Shown one piece after another: positions 1 through 5,686 of a stretch of 19,855 nucleotides of DNA. The stretch is from an uncultured beta proteobacterium (GTDB lineage: Bacteria > Pseudomonadota > Gammaproteobacteria > Burkholderiales > Burkholderiaceae), in the NCBI GenBank assembly GCA_903944255.1, contig CAJARE010000113.1:1-19855 (forward strand), given 5' to 3'. How positions within the stretch are numbered: position 1 is the first letter of the stretch; every line of letters begins with the position of its first letter. Position numbers and translations under genes: made by a program. The notes beneath the pieces were generated by a model. The model was not told the origin of the DNA. It was given only the letters and a program-made list of their open reading frames with translations, and searched no databases.

Positions 1-26
1 CATACCAGATGAATTCAAAAGAATGC

Positions 27-611
27 TCAAGACAGCTGAGCAAGAGGAGAGACTCCAATTAAGAATTGGTGTAATCCGAATATGAAAATGATCCAGAGAA
101 TTATTCCAGAAGCGATGGTAATCACGGTTGCTTTTGTACTCACTTGAGCCTGTTGGGGGATATGAACAGGGCGCTTTCTGGCTGAACGAAAATCGAGTAC
201 AGCCCAAATTAAAAAGGCGCCAAACAGGATGAGATTAACTAGAGTGCCATTTGAGAGGAGATGGGCTAGTGCCCATACTTTGACACCCAAGATCATGGGA
301 TGCTTGAGTTTGAGACGAATCGCATTATTCGAAGGCGAGCTTCCTGCTAGGAAAATAAAGGCGATTAGGTTTAAGGCAAGGGCAATATAGATTAGAAAAC
401 TATTAGGCTGCCATAAAACTACCGTGCTTTGCCTTGCTTGACCATAACCAATCACCATGATGATGAAACCAATCAAAGAGATGATGGTGTACAAACCTTT
501 CCATTTCACTTCACCGATTCGGTCAATCATTTGGTTGCGCCATGACTCAGCAAAGATGCGAGTAGAGTGACTACCAAGAAAAATAATGAGGCCAATTAAG
601 AATAAAGCCAT
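27..611 (-). CDS. NnrU/Z-ISO family integral membrane protein
   Basis: A 194-residue, very hydrophobic protein with about five to six membrane segments. It carries the NnrU family landmarks: an N-terminal GSHSTRIF stretch with His15, HPMILG near residue 104, and a KVWALAHLLSNG stretch with His117. The family includes plant and cyanobacterial 15-cis-zeta-carotene isomerase (Z-ISO, a haem enzyme) and NnrU of denitrifiers, so a carotenoid or haem-linked role is possible but unproven. I chose ATG at 611, because GGAG lies six bases upstream of it; a TTG four codons earlier is in frame but less likely. It sits 24 bases downstream of bciB on the same strand, so the two are probably co-transcribed, which ties it to pigment synthesis by context. 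Family assignment is firm; the function is inferred. Confidence 0.85.
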   Translation of the reverse strand: MALFLIGLIIFLGSHSTRIFAESWRNQMIDRIGEVKWKGLYTIISLIGFIIMVIGYGQARQSTVVLWQPNSFLIYIALALNLIAFIFLAGSSPSNNAIRLKLKHPMILGVKVWALAHLLSNGTLVNLILFGAFLIWAVLDFRSARKRPVHIPQQAQVSTKATVITIASGIILWIIFIFGLHQFLIGVSPLAQLS

Positions 612-635
612 GGAATGCTCCAAAGGGAAAATAGT

Positions 636-1832
636 TTAGGGTTTATGAATTTCTTGTTCGGTGGGCGTGATGCCATAGGGCTCTACTAGAGGCCAGATAT
701 GCTTGGGAACCATGGAAGCCATTTTTGCAGCTTGCTCTCTTCTCAGGTGCAGCACTGTTTCAATCGCTTTCATCTCAACACGAGTTCGAGCAAATTCAAG
801 ACCACGAGGACCCACTTTAGGCATTAACCAACCCACGATTGGCCTTAACCAATTCGGCATTTTTCTTAAAGGAAGTCCGCCAGCTGCGCGTTCCACGTTT
901 TTCATAAAACCAACAACGGCAGAGTGACGTTTACCAGCGGTACCCGGTGCTGATGTGCGCACTTCATCGCCTAAAAGATTTAATAATTCTTCGCCACGTT
1001 GATTGCGCACGATAAGCCATTGCTCTCCTTGGCCACCCATATAACCAACTGTAATGTCTGACAATACATTGGTGTAATCAACGCAGGTGCGGCAGGTTAA
1101 GGGAAAGAAGTCATTTGGCAAAGTAGAAAGCGGTAATTTAAGAAAGGGAATCTCTTTCTTCTTACCACTTTTGAAGCGGACCTCTACATGGTAATCCGCT
1201 CTAAATTCGAGATAGTTAATCTCTTCTGGTTCAGAACTAATTAATGATAGAAAGTGATGAAAATTCTCGGTAGTAGTGTTGTCGGAGCAGGGGGTGCCAA
1301 TCACATAAAGCTTTTCTAGACCAAGCTCTTTCTCTAGAGCCCTTAAGGCGTATACCTGGCAGGGTATACCAATGACAGCCATCTTTTTATAGCCTTTGGC
1401 AATGGCGGGCTCCAACAGAGAGAGAAGCGGGGCATACCCCATTCTCATGCCACGACACTTGGTCATATCAGATGCTTTATCAATAATGATCGGCAATGGC
1501 TTCCAGCGATCCTCAGGATCCTCGGTCATAGTCAAAATGGCATCTACCGCGCCAGTTTCTAATAAACGCTCACCAATGCGAGTGGTAATCCCAGTCCATT
1601 GCGCTCCAGCGCTAGGATTTTTAAGCCCAGCTCTGAGCATTTTGATGAAGGGGCCAAAATGGAGTTCATCAGGACGACTTAAGTCTCTTGGTCTACCGTG
1701 AACCTGAGTTTCTAGTGCTGGGTAATTCGGCTTGATAAATTGACAAGCTTCACCGCAGCGTTTTGGGTTGCTGGTTCGAGAAATACCGCAGTCGGTACAA
1801 AGGCTCCGATAGGGTGCATCAGATGGGTTCAC
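636..1832 (-). CDS. bciB: Ferredoxin-dependent divinyl (proto)chlorophyllide 8-vinyl reductase
   Basis: A 398-residue FrhB-type flavin and iron-sulfur protein. An N-terminal cysteine cluster (LCTDCG, then CGEAC within about 30 residues) is followed by the coenzyme F420 hydrogenase beta-subunit fold, with IGIPCQVYALRALE near residue 155, IGTPCSDNTT, and a CRTCVDYTNVLSDITVGYMGG stretch near residue 250. BciB reduces the C8 vinyl group of divinyl chlorophyllides with reduced ferredoxin during bacteriochlorophyll a synthesis. Length and the N-terminal CTDCG motif fit BciB better than true F420 hydrogenase subunits, and the antenna genes nearby support this. The start is GTG, with AAAGGA a few bases upstream; ATGs just upstream are out of frame. 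It is transcribed toward the NnrU-like gene and divergently from the peroxidase gene. I see no TGT-N12-ACA box in the 124-base divergent gap. Confidence 0.86.
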   Translation of the reverse strand: MNPSDAPYRSLCTDCGISRTSNPKRCGEACQFIKPNYPALETQVHGRPRDLSRPDELHFGPFIKMLRAGLKNPSAGAQWTGITTRIGERLLETGAVDAILTMTEDPEDRWKPLPIIIDKASDMTKCRGMRMGYAPLLSLLEPAIAKGYKKMAVIGIPCQVYALRALEKELGLEKLYVIGTPCSDNTTTENFHHFLSLISSEPEEINYLEFRADYHVEVRFKSGKKKEIPFLKLPLSTLPNDFFPLTCRTCVDYTNVLSDITVGYMGGQGEQWLIVRNQRGEELLNLLGDEVRTSAPGTAGKRHSAVVGFMKNVERAAGGLPLRKMPNWLRPIVGWLMPKVGPRGLEFARTRVEMKAIETVLHLRREQAAKMASMVPKHIWPLVEPYGITPTEQEIHKP

Positions 1833-1956
1833 GGAGTCCTTTGGTCATCATCATTAAAAGGAAAATGGGGCAATAAAGCAAAGCCGACAGAATGTATTTA
1901 TTATGACCTGAATATGAAATATTTGCAGATCGATTTTATGAATATGGAGAGTAGAG

Positions 1957-2430
1957 ATGTTGCCGAATATCCCCCTCAAAAGAATTAATGGATCCCCAGA
2001 AAATTTACAGGATTACGCTGGTAAAGTGCTCTTAATAGTGAATGTCGCAAGTAACTGCGGATTCACTTCTCAATATCGTGATTTACAAAATCTATATTCC
2101 GAATATCAAGCTAAAGGCCTTGAGATACTGGGATTCCCATGCAATCAATTTGGCGCTCAAGAACCCGGATCTGCAGAGCAAATACAAAACTTTTGTAGCA
2201 CTAACTATGGTGTTACTTTTCCGATGTTTGAAAAAACAGATGTGAATGGGGGCGGCAGCCATCCCTTGTACCTATATTTAAAGGATCAAGCACCTGGCAT
2301 ATTGGGGACTACTGGAATTAAGTGGAACTTCACTAAATTTTTAGTGAGCAAAGATGGTCAATCCATCACACGATTTGCAACTGCCGACGGAGCAAGCAAG
2401 ATGGAAGAAGCGATTAAAAAACTACTTTAA
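1957..2430 (+). CDS. Glutathione peroxidase family (Cys-Gpx) thiol peroxidase
   Basis: A 157-residue single-domain Gpx/BtuE-type peroxidase of normal length. The catalytic tetrad is visible: peroxidatic Cys34 in NVASNCGFTSQY, Gln68 after PCNQFG, and Trp123-Asn124 in IKWNFTKFLV. Cys80 in the NFCSTNYGVTFPMF region is placed where thioredoxin-dependent Gpx enzymes have their resolving cysteine, so thioredoxin rather than glutathione is the likely reductant (inference). There is no signal peptide, so it is cytoplasmic. The ATG has GGAGAG about six bases upstream. It stands alone on the plus strand, divergent from bciB and convergent with the small membrane-protein genes. Removing lipid or hydrogen peroxides near the photosynthetic membrane would fit, but the family is also general housekeeping. 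Confidence 0.93.
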   Translation: MLPNIPLKRINGSPENLQDYAGKVLLIVNVASNCGFTSQYRDLQNLYSEYQAKGLEILGFPCNQFGAQEPGSAEQIQNFCSTNYGVTFPMFEKTDVNGGGSHPLYLYLKDQAPGILGTTGIKWNFTKFLVSKDGQSITRFATADGASKMEEAIKKLL

Positions 2431-2443
2431 GCTAGAGTGGTGA

Positions 2444-2599
2444 TTACTTCTTTTTCTTCTTATCAGAGTCTAGCCATTCGTTGACGTCGGGGAAAGCATC
2501 CTGCACTTCTCCCATAAATTCTCGAACCATGTAATACAGGCCAGCAATTAATAAGCAAAAAACAAAGATCGATATTAGGAGTAGGTTTGTATTACTCAT
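2444..2599 (-). CDS. Small single-span membrane protein (51 aa), unrecognised
   Basis: A 51-residue protein with one hydrophobic segment at about residues 5-23, followed by an acidic soluble part with an EWLDSD stretch and a run of five lysines at the C terminus. The start codon overlaps the stop of the preceding gene as ATGA and has no clear Shine-Dalgarno sequence, which suggests translational coupling. It is last in a run that follows pucC with minimal spacing, so it probably belongs to the puc-linked transcript. I recognise no family. It could be a small assembly factor or accessory subunit of an antenna complex; that is inference from position only. Confidence 0.7.
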   Translation of the reverse strand: MSNTNLLLISIFVFCLLIAGLYYMVREFMGEVQDAFPDVNEWLDSDKKKKK

Positions 2600-2778
2600 T
2601 TTTTACGATTCAATAATGCAGCTAATTTGAAATAAATCCCAAAGCAAAATATTGAGGGAACCCAAAGCGCTGTAAAGATAGACTGCTCTCGATCTTGAAC
2701 TACAAACCATAAATAAGCGGAGGTAAAGAAAGAAATCACCACCGCCATGAGAATGAAGTAATCTGATTTTTTAAACAT
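2596..2778 (-). CDS. Small two-span membrane protein (60 aa), unrecognised
   Basis: A 60-residue protein with two hydrophobic segments (about residues 8-26 and 37-55) joined by a charged VQDREQS loop, and a basic LNRKK end. I placed the start at ATG 2778 because AAAGGAG lies five bases upstream of it. That Shine-Dalgarno is formed by the last codons and stop of the preceding gene, which ends two bases before this start. A GTG two codons earlier is less likely. Its TGA overlaps the ATG of the next gene. The tight coupling on both sides indicates that the three small proteins are made together. No family recognised. Confidence 0.75.
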   Translation of the reverse strand: MFKKSDYFILMAVVISFFTSAYLWFVVQDREQSIFTALWVPSIFCFGIYFKLAALLNRKK

Positions 2779-2780
2779 AT

Positions 2781-3017
2781 TCACTCCTTTGCTTCGTTTT
2801 TAAAATAGTCTCCGATTCCGAAGCCTGTTGCGCTCAGAAGGCATCCCATGATAGCGCAGCTGCCCAGTACACGAATGCCTGAAGAAATACCAAAGGCGAA
2901 CGTTTCTTCAGAAATGACGTCCCAGAGACTCAAGGTAATCAATATAAAACTAATGGAGCTAATAAAAAAGCCAAGAATAATTAAAGTCTTTTCAACTAAT
3001 TGGGGTAAGGTCATCAT
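2781..3017 (-). CDS. Small two-span membrane protein (78 aa), unrecognised
   Basis: A 78-residue protein with two strongly hydrophobic segments (about residues 11-33 and 45-67) and a short charged C terminus, DYFKNEAKE. It begins 21 bases after the pucC stop on the same strand. The start could be either of two adjacent ATGs. No strong ribosome site is visible, which fits read-through from pucC. Its last codons supply the Shine-Dalgarno for the following gene. I do not recognise the family. Position suggests a membrane accessory protein of the light-harvesting system. Confidence 0.75.
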   Translation of the reverse strand: MMTLPQLVEKTLIILGFFISSISFILITLSLWDVISEETFAFGISSGIRVLGSCAIMGCLLSATGFGIGDYFKNEAKE

Positions 3018-3038
3018 TGGAAGGATGGTAGCAGAAGA

Positions 3039-4451
3039 CTAAGCAACTGATTCTTTCGGCTTCGAAGGCCATATAAGATTGGTCATGGCTGCAATGGTGA
3101 TGAATAACAAAATGATTTCCAGCAAATACACGCCACAGTAACCAGTTGCCGGATGATTAAGATCTGCACCGAAATAATTGCTTGAGGCCATACTGGCAAA
3201 AATATCCCTAAATACTCCTCCCACACCGATTGCAATGCCTGCAGCAGTTGCTTGCACTGCTCCCCACGCACCCAAAGCCAAACCACTTTGATTTTCTGGG
3301 GCGTATTTCATGGTGGCAGTCAAGGTTCCATGACTAAATAATCCATTGCCAAATCCGATGAGCAGCACTCCCGCAATAAAAATGACTGTACTGCCTAAGG
3401 GTGCAGCCACAATCACTAGTAAGAATGCAGGAATACCAATTTTTGCGCCATTGCTGGCCATCTTAAAAGGGTCATAACCAGCACTTAGTACCTTGGAGGC
3501 AATACTGAAGCCAAATAAACAGCCCAAAGCTAAAGTAGCGGTTAAGACCGTTGTGGCGCTCACACTCATTTTTAATAGCTCACCACCATAGGGCTCAAGT
3601 AAAACATCATTCATGCTAAATGCCATCGTCCCAAAACCGACTGCGATTAAGCGTCGAATAGCTTGGCCACCTTTTTTGAAAGTTTCCCAAGATTCTTTAA
3701 AGTTTTGTTCTCTGGCTACCATTGCTCTTGCGCGGGCTTCTTCGCGACTTTCTTGCTTCCAAAGAGCAATTGCATTTAATACGATTGTGACTACAGCGCA
3801 ACCTTGAATCACTTGTATTAAGCGACCGGGACTGTACTCCTCTAATAACTGGCCAAAAATGAGGGCGCTACCAATCATGCCAATTAATAACATTACATAC
3901 ATCAGACCCACAATATTGGCTTGGGATTTAGGCGGCGCAAGATCACAAGCTAGAGCAAGACCTACCGTTTGTGTCGTGTGAATGCCGGCGCCCACAAATA
4001 AAAATGCCAGTGCTGCGGCAGCCAGCCCAATCCACGCCGGCGCCTCACTCGCATTGCCTGCACCAGCTAGGACAAGTAAAGCAAAAGGCATGATAGCTAA
4101 GCCACCAAATTGCACCATCGTTCCCATCCAAATATAAGGAACACGACGCCAACCTAGGGCAGACTTATGGGTATCTGAGCGAAAACCAATCAACGCTCTA
4201 ATGGGTGCAAAAATAATTGGCAAGGAAACCATAATCGAAACTAAGGATGCTGGTACCTGTAACTCAACAATCATCACTCGATTTAAGGTGCCCACTAATA
4301 ACACTAGTGCCATGCCAACCGATACTTGAAATAGGGATAGTCTCAGTAGTCTGCCTAGAGGTAGCTCAGCAGAAGCAGCATCAGCAAAAGGTAAAAACTT
4401 AGGGCCTAAATTAGCCCAAGTGCTGATTAATTTTTGACTAAAACGATTCAT
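3039..4451 (-). CDS. pucC: PucC/LhaA family light-harvesting complex assembly protein (BCD-type transporter fold)
   Basis: A 470-residue major-facilitator-like protein with about twelve hydrophobic segments, of the PucC/LhaA/Bch2 family. Recognisable stretches are GTLNRVMIVELQVPASLVSIMVSLPIIFAPIRALIGFRSD near residue 55, LGWRRVPYIWMGTM near 100 and VLLEPYGGELLKMSV near 280. Family members sit in the photosynthetic membrane and are needed for assembly of LH1 or LH2, perhaps by delivering pigment. I call it PucC rather than LhaA because it follows the LH2 genes pucB and pucA on the same strand, as in the classical pucBAC order. An 87-base gap containing an intrinsic terminator separates it from pucA, so its expression probably depends on partial read-through. 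No strong Shine-Dalgarno precedes the ATG. Three small membrane proteins follow it. Confidence 0.9.
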   Translation of the reverse strand: MNRFSQKLISTWANLGPKFLPFADAASAELPLGRLLRLSLFQVSVGMALVLLVGTLNRVMIVELQVPASLVSIMVSLPIIFAPIRALIGFRSDTHKSALGWRRVPYIWMGTMVQFGGLAIMPFALLVLAGAGNASEAPAWIGLAAAALAFLFVGAGIHTTQTVGLALACDLAPPKSQANIVGLMYVMLLIGMIGSALIFGQLLEEYSPGRLIQVIQGCAVVTIVLNAIALWKQESREEARARAMVAREQNFKESWETFKKGGQAIRRLIAVGFGTMAFSMNDVLLEPYGGELLKMSVSATTVLTATLALGCLFGFSIASKVLSAGYDPFKMASNGAKIGIPAFLLVIVAAPLGSTVIFIAGVLLIGFGNGLFSHGTLTATMKYAPENQSGLALGAWGAVQATAAGIAIGVGGVFRDIFASMASSNYFGADLNHPATGYCGVYLLEIILLFITIAAMTNLIWPSKPKESVA

Positions 4452-4491
4452 CTAAAAATTAGTTTAACTGACGGATGCACAAAACAAAAAA

Positions 4492-4523
4492 ATAAGACCT
4501 AGATCTAATGATCTAGGTCTTAT
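4492..4523 (-). terminator. Intrinsic terminator or stabilising hairpin after pucA
   Basis: A perfect 14-base inverted repeat (arms 4492-4505 and 4510-4523) with a TAAT loop. Read on the minus strand, the stem ends in CTTAT and runs straight into a T-rich tract, which is the form of a Rho-independent terminator. It lies 15 bases after the pucA stop and before pucC. It would end most antenna transcripts, protect their 3' end, and leave pucC at a lower level. Confidence 0.85.
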
Positions 4524-4538
4524 GAGACAAAATAAAAC

Positions 4539-4745
4539 TTATTTTTGTGCCGCAGGTGCCGCGGGTGCTTTAGAAGCAACAGCAGCAGCGCTAGAAGACT
4601 TGCCGCCTTCTAAGAATGCTTTCACCCAAGTTGTATTGTTCAGTAATGCTAAATGAACTGAAAAAGAACCGATTGCGCACGCACCCAAAAATAGGGGAAT
4701 GCCAACGGTTGGTCTAACTACTGTCCACATTTTTCCGTAGATCAT
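4539..4745 (-). CDS. pucA: LH2 antenna alpha subunit with B800-820-type residues
   Basis: A 68-residue alpha apoprotein of the peripheral light-harvesting complex LH2. It aligns without gaps from Met1 to Gly48 with the Rhodoblastus (Rhodopseudomonas) acidophilus alpha chain: a GK-WTVV-P start, one membrane helix (about 15-36) and His31, the magnesium ligand of the B850-ring bacteriochlorophyll. At positions 44 and 45, where B850 proteins have Tyr and Trp, it has Phe and Leu, as in B800-820 (LH3) complexes. After GGK at 47-49 comes a 19-residue Ser/Ala/Pro-rich tail, like that of Rubrivivax LH2 alpha. The start is ATG with AAAGGAG upstream. It lies 15 bases after pucB and is followed by a strong terminator. 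Family assignment is very secure; the spectral call is inferred from the two residues. Confidence 0.95.
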   Translation of the reverse strand: MIYGKMWTVVRPTVGIPLFLGACAIGSFSVHLALLNNTTWVKAFLEGGKSSSAAAVASKAPAAPAAQK

Positions 4746-4760
4746 CTCAATCTCCTTTAA

Positions 4761-4904
4761 TTATTTCAACCAAGGTGAATAGATATAAGCAAGTAAGTGG
4801 GCGAGTGCTGCAATCATCCCAAAAAATTGCGTCCCTTGAATGAGGTTGCGATGTAACTCTTCCGCCTCCTCAACACTCAGACCTGTAAGAGTGTTATTTG
4901 TCAT
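4761..4904 (-). CDS. pucB: LH2 antenna beta subunit
   Basis: A 47-residue beta apoprotein of LH2. The pattern EELHRNLIQGT, then AALAHLLAYIYSPWLK, matches the family: His18 here (His12 in R. acidophilus mature numbering) contacts B800, and His36 (His30) ligates the B850-ring bacteriochlorophyll. The C-terminal SPWL is typical. Arg20 of the classical beta chain, which hydrogen-bonds the B800 acetyl group, is Gln here. The ATG is preceded by AGAGGAAA. pucB is the first gene of the puc transcript; a predicted promoter with a PpsR box lies about 95-140 bases upstream. The beta-alpha order and 15-base gap are standard for puc operons. Confidence 0.94.
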   Translation of the reverse strand: MTNNTLTGLSVEEAEELHRNLIQGTQFFGMIAALAHLLAYIYSPWLK

Positions 4905-4952
4905 AGCTTTTTTCCTCTCAAATCTAACTGCGTCGTGCTAACCCACACGAGG

Positions 4953-4993
4953 GTACTAAATTAACCTTCATTACCACAAGGTGAATTTAGTAC
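4953..4993 (-). repeat. Near-perfect hairpin in the pucBA leader
   Basis: Inverted repeat with 16-base arms (4953-4968 and 4978-4993), 15 of 16 pairs matched, and a 9-base loop. It lies between the predicted puc start site and pucB, so it would form in the 5' leader of the antenna mRNA about 20-60 bases from the 5' end. No T tract follows on the minus strand, so it is probably not a simple terminator. A leader stem that stabilises the mRNA or controls its translation is plausible; a protein-binding palindrome in DNA is the alternative. Confidence 0.75.
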
Positions 4994-4998
4994 TAATG

Positions 4999-5016
4999 TG
5001 TAAAAAAATCTATACA
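4999..5016 (-). promoter_or_regulatory. PpsR/CrtJ operator (TGT-N12-ACA) at puc promoter
   Basis: The sequence TGTAAAAAAATCTATACA fits the PpsR/CrtJ consensus TGT-N12-ACA. It begins two bases after the predicted -10 element of the puc promoter and covers the likely start site, where a bound repressor would block transcription. PpsR is known to repress puc, bch and crt genes under oxygen or light. The match is to a short consensus, but the position is right. Confidence 0.72.
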
Positions 5017-5018
5017 GT

Positions 5019-5046
5019 TTTATAAGGAATTTCCCTTATAAGTCAA
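5019..5046 (-). promoter_or_regulatory. Predicted sigma-70 promoter of pucBA
   Basis: On the minus strand, TTGACT (5041-5046) and TATAAA (5019-5024) are separated by 16 bases. The start would fall near 5012, giving a leader of about 108 bases before pucB. A palindrome with 8-base arms fills the spacer and the PpsR box follows the -10. Confidence 0.65.
5020..5041. repeat. Palindrome inside the puc promoter spacer
   Basis: TTATAAGG and CCTTATAA (5020-5027 and 5034-5041) form a perfect inverted repeat around a six-base centre. It overlaps the -10 and sits between -35 and -10, so a dimeric regulator bound here would act directly on the promoter. It does not match the PpsR or FNR consensus. The AT-rich context means chance cannot be excluded. 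Confidence 0.55.
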
Positions 5047-5152
5047 TATATTGCAATGCAGAATGCTTATCCGTAACAGTGATGTTTAGGCCTTTTTGGG
5101 GTGCTCGGGATATAAAATGAACTCTATCCAGTGTCTGATTTTGGGGTATTAA

Positions 5153-5365
5153 ATGGGTCAATCTAGTGAGCGCTTTAGCACGATAAAAATACTAATTGAG
5201 ATAGCTTGTGCTGCAGGCGGGTTTGCAATGGCCTTATTGTTTGCTAGACAGCTTGATTTAGGTGTTATTCCTGCGGTGTTTATGGGTCTAATGGGCGCTA
5301 TCTTTACCTTCATTCTTGCTCAGGGCCTTACTGCCTTCATTTTTCGTATACTGAGAAGAGATTAA
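5153..5365 (+). CDS. Small two-span membrane protein (70 aa), unrecognised
   Basis: A 70-residue protein with a short polar N terminus, two hydrophobic segments (about residues 12-30 and 37-62) and a basic RILRRD end. It is transcribed divergently from pucBA across a 248-base gap and is followed 37 bases later by another small membrane protein. A GGGG sits about seven bases before the ATG as a weak ribosome site. Base composition matches its neighbours. No family recognised; its place between the antenna genes and hemA suggests a role in the photosynthetic membrane. Confidence 0.7.
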   Translation: MGQSSERFSTIKILIEIACAAGGFAMALLFARQLDLGVIPAVFMGLMGAIFTFILAQGLTAFIFRILRRD

Positions 5366-5367
5366 TC

Positions 5368-5382
5368 AGGGGCCCAGCCCCT
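5368..5382 (+). repeat. Short GC-rich intercistronic hairpin
   Basis: AGGGGC and GCCCCT pair around a CCA loop, immediately after the stop of the 70-residue gene. It is followed by only three T residues, so it is more likely an mRNA-stabilising or weak pausing hairpin than a full terminator. Confidence 0.5.
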
Positions 5383-5402
5383 TTAGGTAATGAGGATAGA
5401 AA

Positions 5403-5642
5403 ATGAATAAGCCATCTGAATCGGCTCCAGTAGATGCAAAACTGAAAAGAACCATGCTTTGGCTCAAATTTGCCATCGTTGTGTTCCCCATAGCCCTATT
5501 TGGCCAGATCTGGATTCTGTATCAAGAATATTCATTGACCAATGTATTTTTCGTCCTGATTACTGCCTTTGCCCTGTATTCCACCATTAATTCATACAAA
5601 AAATTTAAGGCCTACGAGGCTGCTACTAAGAATCAGCAATAA
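5403..5642 (+). CDS. Small two-span membrane protein (79 aa), unrecognised
   Basis: A 79-residue protein: a polar N terminus (about residues 1-18), two hydrophobic segments (about 19-40 and 45-64) and a lysine-rich, soluble C-terminal stretch (SYKKFKAYEAATKNQQ). The ATG has a clear TGAGGAT ribosome site. It is 37 bases after the 70-residue gene in the same direction and 139 bases before hemA, whose promoter region carries a PpsR box. The likely topology, two helices with both termini on one side, is shared with several small proteins in this window. No family recognised. Confidence 0.72.
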   Translation: MNKPSESAPVDAKLKRTMLWLKFAIVVFPIALFGQIWILYQEYSLTNVFFVLITAFALYSTINSYKKFKAYEAATKNQQ

Positions 5643-5686
5643 TTCCTGATCTGCGGGTTTTCCCTAGGTAGGAAAGCCTAAATAGG

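Noticed and set aside
1..26. CAT at positions 1-3 could be the start codon of a minus-strand gene downstream of the NnrU-like gene.
   Set aside because: Only the start triplet would be inside the window, so no coding evidence exists.
636..1832. F420-dependent hydrogenase subunit instead of BciB.
   Set aside because: The N-terminal CTDCG cluster, length and photosynthesis context fit BciB; a betaproteobacterium is not expected to use F420 hydrogenase.
703..1988. Plus-strand open frames opposite bciB and running into gpx.
   Set aside because: They are antisense or out-of-frame shadows of bciB and gpx, with no family features or ribosome sites.
5643..5686. TTTCC/GGAAA repeat near 5660-5676 as a terminator of the 79-residue gene.
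   Set aside because: The stem is five bases with no T tract after it.
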